This document shows, piece by piece, positions 10,001 to 18,765 of a DNA stretch of 64,000 nt; position 1 is the first letter of the stretch; every line of letters starts with the position of its first letter. Location of the stretch: NCBI GenBank assembly GCA_949152475.1, contig OX424566.1, forward strand, positions 12,175,177 to 12,239,176, read 5' to 3'. The translations under genes were made by a program, and so were the position numbers. The notes under the pieces are model-generated. The model did no database searches. It saw only the letters and a program-made list of their open reading frames with translations, and was not told the DNA's origin. This stretch comes from Terebella lapidaria. Lineage: Eukaryota; Annelida; Polychaeta; Terebellida; Terebellidae.

Positions 10001-12434
10001 TTCGGGCGCTCCCGTTCGGATTATCGACAGCGCCGTGGATTTTCACCATGGTGGCTCGGGAAGTCCAGATTCTCGCCCACAAGCGGGGGATTTTTATCCA
10101 CCAATATCTCGACGATTGGCTAATCCGGCACCATTGTCGCGAAACGCTGATCGTCCAAGCACAGTTTGTGGTAAATCTATGCTCACGGATGGGGTTCAAA
10201 ATCAACCAAAAAAAGTCCGACTTGTCACCGCGTCGAGACTTCGTCTTCTTGGGGTATCGTTATCAGACTACCTCAGAGACTGTGTTGCCGACGCTGGATC
10301 GTCAGTCAAAATTATCCGTGCTGTCAGAAGGCTTCCTTCGTCGCATTCCACAGACGGCCAGACGCTGGCAGTCCCTTCTCGGGATGCTGGCGTCCACGGA
10401 AAAGTTAGTTCCGTTGGGCCGCCTGCACATGCGGCCTATTCAGCGGCATCTACACTCTCAATGGTCCCAGGTCACGGGAGACAGATCCCAGCTCGTGCAG
10501 GTCTCTCCGGAAGTCGTTTCCCATCTGCAATGGTGGCTGGATCCCGTCAATCTGCTCCGAGGGTCGTCATTCCGCCGGCCGCTTCCATCCAGGCACGTAT
10601 TTACGGATGCCAGTATGGACGGCTGGGGCGCTCACTGGGACGACAGCGAGGTCTCGGGCACCTGGTCTTCGTCTCAGCAGGAATGGCACATAAACCTGTT
10701 GGAACTGGAGGCCGTGTTCTTGGCTCTCAGGCATTGGGAAACACATTTCCTCAATCAGGCTGTGTTGGTGGCCACCGACAACTCCACCGTTGTCGCTTAC
10801 ATCAACAAGCAGGGCGGTACGAAGTCCCAGTCGCTGTGCCAGGCCGCTATCGACCTCCTGCTCTGGTGTCACGACCGGGGTATTTCGCTTTTCGCGAGGC
10901 ATATCCCTGGTCATATGAATGTTTGGGCGGACCGCCTCTCCCGGAGGGGCCAGGTCCAGGCCATGGAGTGGAGTCTTGCCCCCAGGGTATTCCAATCTCT
11001 CTGCGGCCTATGGGGCACGCCGATGGTCGATTTGTTTGCGACCCGGTGGAACCACAAACTTCCTTCGTTTGTGTCTCCCATTCCCGATCCCACGGCCATG
11101 TCAGTGGATGCGATGTCGACGTCCTGGGAGGGCATGTACGCGTATGCTTACCCCCCAGCGGTGTTGTTGGACAAGGTGATCGCCAAGTTTCGGACTCACC
11201 AGTGTCGCCTCCTGCTGATTGCTCCGTGTCTACCGCAGAGGTCGTGGTTCCCGGACCTTCTGGAGTTGATAGTAGACTTCCCTCGTCAGCTTCCGGATCG
11301 GTGGGACCTCCTCAAACAACCTCGCTCCAGCATGTTTCATCAGGCTCCCGCAAGTCTGAAGCTTCATGCCTGGATATTGTCGAGCGATGTTTCCGAAAGA
11401 AGGGATTTTCAAGGGAGGTGTCCGCTAGGATCGCCCGATCAAATCGAAAATCTTCTTTGGCAGTCTACCAATCGAAGTGGACTTCCTTCTGTGCTTGGTG
11501 TCGTCGCCGGAAGGTTAGTCCTTTCAGAGTCGATGCTCCCCTAATTTCCGAATTTCTTCTCGAAAAGTTCAATGAAGGGCGAGCTCCATCCACGATCGCG
11601 GGTTACCGTACGGCTATCGCGAAGACTCTAAAACCCAAACTTGGGATCGATTTTGGTCATGATCAAGGTTTGACTGCGTTGATTAATAGTTTCGAGATCG
11701 AAAGACCGAAAGCTAGGAACCCGGTTCCTGAGTGGGATCTATCGCTTGTTCTCAACGTCTTAAGAAAAGATCCGTTCGAACCCCTTGAGCGGGCCTCACT
11801 AAAGTTGCTGACGTTTAAGACGGTCTTCCTTTTGGCTCTGGCTTCCGGGAAGCGACGGAGTGAGCTTCACGCTCTGTCCTTTTCCAAAGTTAAGTGGAAG
11901 TCGGATGGCTCCTCGGTTCTCCTCGGAGTCATTCCCTCCTTTCTGGCCAAAACTCAATTAGCAGGTACGCCATTATTGAGCTTTTCCATTCCCGCCCTGA
12001 CTCCTTCTCTGGGGCCGGGCCTGGAGGAAGACGCGAAGCTTTGTCCCGTGCGAGCCCTCCGCATCTACGTTAATCGTACGCGTGAGCTGCATCTCGGCAA
12101 GCGTTTGCTTTTCGTGTCCTATCTTAAGGATTTTCCAAATGATATCCGTCCTGCTACGATCTCATCTTGGATCAAGAAGTGTGTTAGATTTTGCTATGAA
12201 AAGTCACAGGCGAAAAAATCCACAGGTTTCAGAGTCAAAGCGCATGATGTGAGGGCTCTCGCGGCTTCACTTGCCTTTACAAATAAAGTGTCTCTGAATG
12301 ATGTCATGTCTGCCTGTACCTGGAAATCTCATAACACATTCACTTCTTTCTATCTCAGGGAGTTAGCTTGGGAGGATGACTCCGGCCTCCAGCTTGGACG
12401 ACTGGTGGCGGCGGAGCGTGTAGTCCAGCTGTAG
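7083..12434 (+). CDS. DIRS copy A ORF1: gag-like protein and tyrosine recombinase in one frame
   Basis: One open frame of 1783 codons. Residues 1-40 hold a Cys-rich zinc-ribbon-like motif (CIVCKHYLP, later CWQC and CELC). Residues 100-400 are Pro/Ser-rich. Residues 410-690 form a more conserved gag core, followed by an RG-rich basic tail to about 770. From about 775 to 1430 the frame runs antiphase through the RT gene and looks like out-of-frame translation. From about 1435 to the end it encodes a tyrosine recombinase with catalytic residues R1591 (GKRRSEL), H1721 and R1724 (HDVR), H1750 and Y1757 (SFYLR). This recombinase inserts the circular cDNA. How gag and recombinase are separated is not visible: read-through, splicing and a subgenomic transcript are all possible. 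The start is the first ATG after the leader. Confidence 0.85.
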   Translation: MKCIVCKHYLPKWEAHNACWQCRDTVYCRPSATCELCADWSIDEWKLCLQGLREIQARRFAGCPTPPSPSDSDSARPRPKASEERKRRLDLQLTNAVCAVSFDLSLSFSFSQVRVPGAARSALGTLTSPQPTGLCGSLLAPSLLAPRSHASLAERPGFQCPSVVSGSAGSVGLTTVPCARDPSGQRVLFPPPGRAPAPGAGFQPHSQGGFRSGPVSPVIRPPAPDFPSVTGPQAVATGAVASRGREPRAMSRPNPWVPGVSMSPRFPEFPFSDSPCVFQIAEDIKDDSPLTALPSGFVASSQGMLSFAQLADQGSSRASEPSGVPVQGSSSTTSEQRLRGELQSFREEMLGQWQQFLARFTPPQPPPPPSSPLLREEPSSDEEPSLQVSQSADQPLPGPSGLTLPRKRKADPDQEADQPESDDPLSWGEKLDFVKRVLPGLWPEEHAPAPVKKVARSMISSEIEHPRPSKDALRFPLSQGVRGSMQERMDETIRSNKSAIGAYPARPSVNDYYTSSELDDKPTALRRHHPHYAFFKEPKAVEIPWAALAELQHTFRVGLATDSAMDWLSMATRRAILQCRDQVLDNPDVDRDDLAEALLSCASLVTSIGKGVGDKVALDSHSLWVSELWRRDAFLSSLKFEVPDQLMTVMRVLHPVIPSSGAPTSLLLPDRSAELREVKKEADEKAAKSSTSNALLSQSKSLERLTQQMVSAFKKPQSAVQQSQPQQQPTRGRGRARGRASGLPFRGASAGSTRGDRGRGRGRGEAPKPAGEKKPGTYSFGFRAGSFARVSRRAAWSARFGRYSFLRRARRSSFNSVLERVGAARGLPLGRLDAPSRIRPEIREIATVIARPKGFHSSKRSRTPPCSPRGDNGDDRETSDRTCSRGHSRVLQRVVCGSQSVGGLETSDRSFSVEQVLNSADVFHGNAGASSFSHASRFVGGNDRSQRCLFPYSNETCSSQIPEISLSRPRMAVSGAPVRIIDSAVDFHHGGSGSPDSRPQAGDFYPPISRRLANPAPLSRNADRPSTVCGKSMLTDGVQNQPKKVRLVTASRLRLLGVSLSDYLRDCVADAGSSVKIIRAVRRLPSSHSTDGQTLAVPSRDAGVHGKVSSVGPPAHAAYSAASTLSMVPGHGRQIPARAGLSGSRFPSAMVAGSRQSAPRVVIPPAASIQARIYGCQYGRLGRSLGRQRGLGHLVFVSAGMAHKPVGTGGRVLGSQALGNTFPQSGCVGGHRQLHRCRLHQQAGRYEVPVAVPGRYRPPALVSRPGYFAFREAYPWSYECLGGPPLPEGPGPGHGVESCPQGIPISLRPMGHADGRFVCDPVEPQTSFVCVSHSRSHGHVSGCDVDVLGGHVRVCLPPSGVVGQGDRQVSDSPVSPPADCSVSTAEVVVPGPSGVDSRLPSSASGSVGPPQTTSLQHVSSGSRKSEASCLDIVERCFRKKGFSREVSARIARSNRKSSLAVYQSKWTSFCAWCRRRKVSPFRVDAPLISEFLLEKFNEGRAPSTIAGYRTAIAKTLKPKLGIDFGHDQGLTALINSFEIERPKARNPVPEWDLSLVLNVLRKDPFEPLERASLKLLTFKTVFLLALASGKRRSELHALSFSKVKWKSDGSSVLLGVIPSFLAKTQLAGTPLLSFSIPALTPSLGPGLEEDAKLCPVRALRIYVNRTRELHLGKRLLFVSYLKDFPNDIRPATISSWIKKCVRFCYEKSQAKKSTGFRVKAHDVRALAASLAFTNKVSLNDVMSACTWKSHNTFTSFYLRELAWEDDSGLQLGRLVAAERVVQL
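7380..7919 (+). other. Exitron-like in-frame segment of gag, copy A
   Basis: A strong donor (GTAAGT at 7380, phase 0 after codon 99) and an acceptor (TGTGTGTTTCAG ending at 7919, phase 0 before IAED) bracket 540 nt, exactly 180 codons. The bracketed part is Pro/Ser/Gly-rich and poorly conserved, whereas the flanks are conserved. The same sites occur in copy B (540 nt) and in the divergent copy C (768 nt), always at phase 0 and a multiple of three. It could be a retained or optional intron, or merely a variable linker. Confidence 0.45.
9274..11544 (+). CDS. DIRS copy A ORF2: reverse transcriptase / RNase H
   Basis: 756 codons in the +1 frame relative to ORF1 and wholly nested in it. The reverse transcriptase has the palm motifs [12 protein letters not shown] and YLDDW (residues 278-282). 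It is followed by RNase H with FTDASMDGWG (first Asp at residue 445), LLELEAVF, VATDNSTV and the [15 protein letters not shown] end. A C-terminal DIRS-typical segment (VDLFATRWN, then YAYPP and LLLIAP) follows; in this group that part is sometimes described as methyltransferase-like, which I cannot confirm here. The first Met is used, but the protein may instead be made by frameshifting from gag near 9300-9400. The 3' end overlaps the start of the recombinase domain by about 180 bp. Confidence 0.92.
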   Translation: MAVVEREAGPQGCPFAGPLPAAPEETVVVAEDAERLPSPQGKRNRVRIASDSGPDPLLECREELHGQLVSVDIPSSDEPVGARLILFWKEWERLGACPWVVSTLRRGFGLKFEKLPPLSPVPRGFTLPNDPERRRVLHEEITAMIEKQAIEPAPGDTPGFYSVLFVVPKASGGWRPVIDLSPLNKFLIVPTFSMETPEQVRSVMPRDSWVVTIDLKDAYFHIPMKPAVRKYLRFLYLGRVWQFRALPFGLSTAPWIFTMVAREVQILAHKRGIFIHQYLDDWLIRHHCRETLIVQAQFVVNLCSRMGFKINQKKSDLSPRRDFVFLGYRYQTTSETVLPTLDRQSKLSVLSEGFLRRIPQTARRWQSLLGMLASTEKLVPLGRLHMRPIQRHLHSQWSQVTGDRSQLVQVSPEVVSHLQWWLDPVNLLRGSSFRRPLPSRHVFTDASMDGWGAHWDDSEVSGTWSSSQQEWHINLLELEAVFLALRHWETHFLNQAVLVATDNSTVVAYINKQGGTKSQSLCQAAIDLLLWCHDRGISLFARHIPGHMNVWADRLSRRGQVQAMEWSLAPRVFQSLCGLWGTPMVDLFATRWNHKLPSFVSPIPDPTAMSVDAMSTSWEGMYAYAYPPAVLLDKVIAKFRTHQCRLLLIAPCLPQRSWFPDLLELIVDFPRQLPDRWDLLKQPRSSMFHQAPASLKLHAWILSSDVSERRDFQGRCPLGSPDQIENLLWQSTNRSGLPSVLGVVAGRLVLSESMLP

Positions 12435-12775
12435 ATACCTGTAAATAGATCAGCACGCCTCTGTACAGATGCACCTGAGGTCGACTCCCAGGGGAGTTGC
12501 TCCTCTTCTTTGGCGAGGGAAATTTTTGTTCTTCTGCAAGAGGAAAGTCACCTCTGCAGAGCCCCTGCTCGTCTCCATGCATCTGAAGGTAATTCAGGCG
12601 TGTATTATGGTATAGTTGTAAATATCCTGTGAATATGTATTTTCGACTTAAAATTATAATTTAAAAGTAAAACACAATATTTACTACTTTCAATGGATAT
12701 TTCCTACTCTCACACATCGGTGATGAAATTCCCGGGAGAGGGTTAAACCCACCTCCTTTGGTTATTCTGATATAA

Positions 12776-12874
12776 CCCAAAGAGTTTATTATAGAGGTAG
12801 TGGTATGGCAATAAATAGGAAGTTTTAACTTGTTTAAAACCAGTATTTATTACATACCTACCTCTATAATAAAC
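12776..12874 (+). repeat. DIRS copy A internal complementary region
   Basis: 12776-12817 is the reverse complement of the element's left tip; 12818-12874 is the reverse complement of its right tip; they abut at 12817/12818 (AATAAATA next to GGAAGTT). In the DIRS replication model this region templates joining of the two cDNA ends into a circle. It identifies the exact element ends. Confidence 0.9.
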
Positions 12875-12917
12875 ACGATTATTCTCCCTCCCGCCTCCCC
12901 TGCCTTAACCAGGTGGG

Positions 12918-13126
12918 CAAATTAATGGCGGTTAAGGTCAATCATATGACCGGTGTGACGTCACATCTACACCGCGGGGAATCTGAGATGTGTGAGAGTA
13001 ATTTCCTTCAATTTCGAGTTCGAGATGGATGTCAGGAATTTTGAGAAAATTCTTGTGACATTCATTTCTCTCTCCTCTTCTTTGAATGCCAAGGTAAGAT
13101 TACCCAAAGAGTTTATTATAGAGGTA
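12918..13126 (+). repeat. DIRS copy A right inverted terminal repeat (core)
   Basis: Reverse complement of 6626-6834. It is followed by a right-specific tip (13127-13167) that contains GTAATAAATACTGG and ends in AACTTCC. Confidence 0.9.
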
Positions 13127-13270
13127 GGTATGTAATAAATACTGGTTTTAAACAAGTTAAAACTTCCTTTTTGCCCAATTTTCATTATTTTAATTAAATG
13201 AGCGATTGTGCATAATGATAATATTGTATATCTTGGATTAGAAATAGAACACCTGTGTGGAAGACAAAAG

Positions 13271-13276
13271 TTTATT
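13271..13276 (-). terminator. Candidate laminin polyadenylation signal
   Basis: TTTATT on the plus strand, so AATAAA on the laminin strand. It is the first canonical signal I see after the laminin stop codon and implies a 3' UTR of about 1.45 kb. ATTAAA near 14540 is an alternative closer site. Confidence 0.4.
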
Positions 13277-13748
13277 CTCAATTTATCATGACGCATATTT
13301 ACAACAGTACTCTATGGAGAGAAACAAGAATACATCTGTACACCAGCTTATGATAACAATTGTGTGATAAATAGTTGTAATATTTACACATTTACGACAA
13401 AAAATAAAGCAACAACGATCAAATATTGATCAACTGTGACACATCGAAAACACAGTCATCACAAAAGTGGAAAACTAGAAAATTGTACACATTTTCACAA
13501 CAATGAATTTTACCAAAGAAAGTTTGTACCCCGTGTAATATTTCCAGCACGAGGTCCACATTTGCAAATGCTGAATATTTAAAATAAATCTGATTTGTAT
13601 GAACAACCAATGTTCAAAATTTACAAAGAAAATTATTCACAGTAATGACTGCTGAATGTAGTTCAATAACATTCAAGGCTCCCAAAACATGAAAACGGAG
13701 GAAATTGTCTACAAAACTGGTAAATTTCATTGTTCACTCAATCCACAG

Positions 13749-14038
13749 GTATGGAATTCCCATTACGAACTGCGACCTGCAACGTGCATACTGCGACCTG
13801 CGAGCTAGTATAGAAACGAGAAATGATATCGTACATATGGCTGATTCCATAGTAAACCATTGGTTTAATACGGAAAATGTATATAGAGCTACCAAATATT
13901 AAGTTGTATTTTGTTGCACACAGGTCGCAGTTTGTAACGTGAGCTCGCGGGTCGCAGTTTGTACCTCGCAGGTCACTTGTCTGTACCAGTTTGTAGCTCG
14001 CAGTACACAGGTCGCAGTTCGTAATGGGAATTCCATAC
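13749..14038. repeat. 290-bp inverted repeat in the presumed laminin 3' UTR
   Basis: GTATGGAATTCCCATTACGA at the left end is mirrored by its reverse complement ending at 14038; the match continues through GAACTGCGACCTG, about 32 bp with essentially no mismatch. The middle holds several degenerate copies of a GGTCGCAGTTTGTA word. It is either a young MITE or a structured 3' UTR hairpin. Confidence 0.7.
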
Positions 14039-14110
14039 ACAGGCAAGTCCACAGATTACAGTACCAAATCCATGATATCCTAGTCCATACACTAAATTAC
14101 GGAAGCATAT

Positions 14111-14160
14111 TGGTGACATGACACAAAAAAATACTAATAGTTTTTTTTGTGTCATGTTAC
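14111..14160. repeat. Short palindrome
   Basis: GTGACATGACACAAAAAAA is followed about 9 bases later by its near-perfect complement TTTTTTTTGTGTCATGTTAC. It would form a stable stem with about 18-19 pairs. Confidence 0.7.
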
Positions 14161-14693
14161 CACTACGATTCCATATTAAATATAATGTGTTAGCGAAAAA
14201 AAAAATTACCAACTCAATTTCAGTTTGAGCAAGGAACCTGTACCTAAGGATATCCACAGCCCTGACTAATCTATCAAATAATACTGATATATGTGTATAA
14301 CGTACTGTATGTACACAAAATCTATTGTGATTCGAAGTCTAAATATAGTTGAAAGAAAGAAGGTCCAATCAATATATACCCAGATTATAATAGAACTACC
14401 ACTGTCTTCTTAATATACATGATTAAAAGGGCACACTAGAATATGTACATGTAATACCCTTGATAATCTCTGAACGAAGATATCTGGCAGTGACACATTT
14501 TTGCAATTTACAAGAAAAATTCTCAAAATATAGTACCATTTAATTGAGCTGAACATTTTCACAGAAATTGCCGAAACATACCAGAACATTCCCATGAATA
14601 TATCAACGTGAAATTTCCAGACAAATCTCCACACAGGTTTATCCCACCCCGCAAAATCTTACACAACTTATCCCATCCCCCAAAACTGATCAG

Positions 14694-14710
14694 CCCCCCC
14701 CCCCCCCCCC
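14694..14710 (-). repeat. G17 run just after the laminin stop codon
   Basis: Seventeen C on the plus strand give a run of 17 G in the laminin mRNA, beginning about 18 nt after the stop codon. Further short G runs lie next to it. Confidence 0.9.
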
Positions 14711-14728
14711 TCCACCCATGCCCATGGT

Positions 14729-17700
14729 CTAGTTGAGGGTGCAGTCGGCCGTGGCTGGATCCAAGAGATCCAATGATGCAAGTAGAGCGTCCAACTGTCC
14801 TTCCAGTGCGTCAAGCTGACTCTCCAGTGCTATCATCTCCAGACGCTGGGCGTTGTACTCATTACGCATCTCTGCAATAGCCATCATACATATCAAATTT
14901 GTTGACAGTGAGGCAAAATGAAATCAATTTCTGCCTCTCGCACAAGATAAATGCCAACCAATTTCCCGACAACCCTGTTGTATACCTTGTTGATGCTGAG
15001 ATAGTAAAGAAGTTTTGTTGATTTCCGCTGTACATTCATGATACATGACTATAATTTGTGTGATAGGCAACAATATAATTATGATATCAATGCAATTAGC
15101 TGACTCATGAATCACTGTGATTCAGGCGATAAGTTTGCCATGCTACAAATGAAATTGAAACTCACCTTGAAGGTCAGTGATTCCTGTGATAGCGTCCAGC
15201 TCGGCAGTCAGATCTCTGACACTCTTGTTAATGACATTTATGTTGGAGTTGCTGGTCCCGACTTCTAATTCCTTGTCGTTAAGGGGCCCGGTCAAGTTAG
15301 CAACGGTCACCTCAGTGGACTGCTCCAGCTGGGAATTGTTAATGGAATCAGGGTCTTTATTCGAAGTGCCATTTTTGTCGTAAGGAAGTTTGGCCTAGGT
15401 ATCATACACTGCACCTTCTTCTATGTACAATAAGGATTGAAAAGGTGACAGACGGATTAAATATCATTCATTTAGTAAACAAGTAATATTAAGGCGCAGT
15501 GTATGATACTTGGACCGGAACTTTCTCTATTTTGATGAATGTGGAATATCTCCAATTCATGCCACGAAGTGGGAAAATTCACTCTTAGTAGAACATGAAG
15601 CCCACAATACCAGATATCTCTCCATTTACATCCAAGAAACCTGAGTCATACCTGTCCCGCCCTCTCTGCCGTGGCGTTAGCCTCCCTCAACGTGATCAGG
15701 ATGTTGTTGAGGCTCCGACTTTGCTCGGTGAAGCACTGTGTGACATCGTTGATAGAGTTCAGCACCTCGTTAATGCTCCTTGTCGTGTCCGCCTCCTCAG
15801 CAATAGCATTCGCGGCCTTCTGATTCACCTGGGGGTTGGTACAGAAATTCATTACGGTTCGGCCCTTGACAAGTGTGCCAAATGTTTGGTGATTGATCAG
15901 TTGGGTTCGGTTAATTGATCAAATTGATTGATCATTTTGATCGAATGAATTGATTGGATTGATTGATTGAATTGATTGATCCGTTGAGTGATTGATTGCA
16001 AATAGTTTCACCTCCTGTACAATGTTGTATATGGAGCTGTTATACTCCCGGATCTGATTCAGACTGGCTCGAGTCCTGTTCCGTAGTGATTCTGACTGAT
16101 CCAGATTGTATTGTATTCCTTGTACCAGCTCCAAGGATTTAGTTGATTCCGTCCTGAGGATGGACCAGGGCAGTGAATAATCAGTGGACAGTGTTCCATG
16201 TTAGAAAACCACGTTGAAATGTAAATTCTCTAACCACTACAATATTTCGAATCGTATGTACATATAATTGCATATTCAATCTTGATGAAAATTTGAGTTG
16301 ATAAACAATGTGCAGAGGTTTTCAACAACAAAATCAAAGACATACTAGTAATGTGATGAAATAATATTCATTGTGGAAAATAACAGACATAAGTTTCATT
16401 CTGCAAGACTTACACAGCGATCTCGGTGATGTTCTGTGCGTCGGCTGCCAGTTGCAGCCCGTCCTCAGCAGCCTTGAGTGTTTCCTCCACGTCGGCTGCT
16501 GATACGGCCGTCAGCTCAATCTGCCGAGTGATGTCCAGCATGTCCTGTAGGGGCCGCAGCTCGATCGCAGAGGTATTCGCCTGCATCTCGTAGCCGCGAG
16601 CGATTCCTTCGTTGATTAGTCGCAGTGATTGCAGGGATTCAGCGACGTCGATCAGGGAGCCGGAGATGTCATTCTTTGTCGCATTTGCCAAGTTCTGTGT
16701 GGCAGTTGAAAATTATTCACTTTTCAACTGGAAATAATGCTTTGAGAAGTAGCATGGATATCATAACAATTCAGTATTACTCATAAGTCCACTTTGTTTT
16801 CTCAAAAGTAGAGGTATTGAATTTACCAGGATTGCTCAATAATTTCTCTACAATGTATACTTACAATTAGCATCAATTCAGTGAGTACCATATTGGTCCC
16901 AATAGTGGCACATGCCCTAATAGTAACTAACCCTCTTTTCCCCAAAAATGTTCAATTTTTGTAACCTTGTAATTCACTTCATATCTGTGTAAGATAATCT
17001 TGGAGTGTTCCAATCCACACATTTACGTTATTTGAATCATAATAAAGGGAATTGAAGGATATAGATATATTATTCAGTGATTTTGTTAAATTTGACTTCA
17101 AGTTTGACCTTATTTTCGTGCGCCCTGCTGCAGGAGGTCTTGCTTTGGCTCGCCGGGCTACTATTAGGACCAATACGGATGCCAGATAACATCACTGTAC
17201 TCAAACTACTGACCACAAAATCATCGACAGCCTCCTGAGCGGACTTCGTTGCTAGTCGTGCCTGTGTGGCGTTGAACTTTGCCCTCTCCGACAGCACCAC
17301 AGCACCTTCCATCTCAGACTTTTTCTGCCGCACGAGGGTAGTCGCGGAATGCACCGTGTCGTTCGTTAGAACCATGATACCATTTGTTGTCTGCAGTTCC
17401 GAGGTGATTGAGGAAATTGTGGCCGGGAAACTGGAAGAAAACATTGCATTTCATTTTTAGGTGCAATTTTTTTAATTTCCTGTTTTGGGTTTTTGAGTTA
17501 CCGTTGTTGCATTTGATTTATGTCAACTTATGGAAATCTACTGGTATGTTGGAGCAAAATATCACTGGTACTCATTTGAGCAGTAAAAGTGGTATCTGGA
17601 CTTATATACACCAGCAGAAAGCATTCGACATCACTGCAAGAATTTCCAATTGATTACCTTTGCTTAAAAACCTGCTGGAACAAGAACTGTTTTTATTGGA

Positions 17701-18765
17701 ATTACTTACCCACTGACTGTTGCTTGGAGTTGCTGCAATTTCACAGTGTTGATCGCAAACTCGTCATTCAGCGACCCCGTTGTGATCATTTCTGCCGCTT
17801 GTCGTGTCGCCCTGGCCTGAGCTAACACACCCATTGCTGTGGTAACCGTCGTCAAGAACACATCAATATTGCCGTTAGACTCCTGTATGAGGCGTGTTTG
17901 TTCCTCAATTATTTCCCAGGTGGCATTGGCCTCGGCATAAATTGTTAGGAAGTTGGTGTACGTTGCATTAGCTAATTGGAACATGAGGTTGGGGTCGGCC
18001 GTCAGTGTGGCATTTATTTGAGTGAGGCCGGTGAATAAGGAGTTTCGGTCGATGTCAGAGCGAATGATCTTTGCTTCTTGGTCGATGGTGTCAAGCTCAG
18101 CAGATATGTTCTGTATAGTTTGCCTTATCTGGAAGGAAAAATTCTAGATTTATGAAAGTTTTAATTACTTACAACTCCCCAAACACACAAATACTTGATA
18201 AGATAGTATGTTGATGAACAGACATGGAAATTATTTTACGAAAGCCCACCTGATCGAAACCCAAGCGGATGTTGTTGATGTCTGATACCATGGCGATTGC
18301 CATATTGATGGATTCCGACACATCCGTGAGCTTTTCACGGATGTACGTCAGGTCCGGGCTCAACTCGTCATAGGTTTTTTCGCCTGCAATCGACGTACCA
18401 AATATGTGTGCCTAACAGTTCTTGTGGTAATGTGGGATTTGGAGAAAGTACGTGTACAATAATTCATGTTTTTTTTTCATGCCATTGAAGGTCTTTGCAC
18501 ATGTATCAAACAAAGTAGAATTGGTTGCATCTTTCTAAATTGCGGGAAAATCAGCTATTTTTTTTTACTGTATGAGAAGTTCAGATGTACCCAAAATAAT
18601 CGTCTGACAGTGGACATCATGAACAGATATATTCTCACTGACCAAAGTTCCTCCAGATGTCGCGTGTGATGTTATACTGCCGCGTCATCTCGATTCCGAT
18701 CTCGTCAATCTTCAGGGCCCAGTTGTCATAGCACTCCCCACACAACTCGCACTCAGGGTACACCC
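14729..18765 (-). other. Laminin coiled-coil region (exons 28-36)
   Basis: About 590 residues after the last LE repeat, rich in heptad-compatible Leu/Ile/Ala and in N-glycosylation sites (for example NAT, NIT, NSS). It holds one internal Cys (VTQCF, exon 34), and the chain ends with a Cys three residues before the stop. Standard laminin beta and gamma chains end in a Cys that forms the beta-gamma disulfide. No LG domain follows, which argues against an alpha chain. Confidence 0.8.

Larger units (their letters stand above)
6608..13167 (+). mobile_element. DIRS-like YR retrotransposon, copy A, apparently intact
   Basis: Complete DIRS-group element of 6560 bp: left ITR, leader, ORF1 (gag and tyrosine recombinase), nested ORF2 (RT/RNase H), internal complementary region, right ITR. 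The left tip begins TATTTATTGCCATACC and the right tip ends AAGTTAAAACTTCC. The tips differ from each other, but both are complemented, joined head to tail, in the internal complementary region. There is no target duplication, as expected for recombinase-mediated insertion of a circle. ORFs are unbroken and copy B is almost identical over much of its length, which suggests recent activity. It lies between the 3' ends of PMPCA and the laminin gene. Confidence 0.92.
13168..14728. other. Laminin 3' UTR / intergenic strip
   Basis: Lies between the right tip of DIRS copy A and the laminin stop codon. It holds no recognisable gene. It contains a long inverted repeat (13749-14038), a short palindrome (14111-14160) and a C17 run (14694-14710), all entered separately. 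Part or all is probably the laminin 3' UTR. Confidence 0.5.

Noticed and set aside
12818..13167. A separate 350-bp MITE with 55-bp inverted ends next to DIRS copy A
   Set aside because: The same arrangement occurs at the same place in copies B and C. It is the second half of the internal complementary region plus the right terminal repeat, so it is part of the DIRS element.
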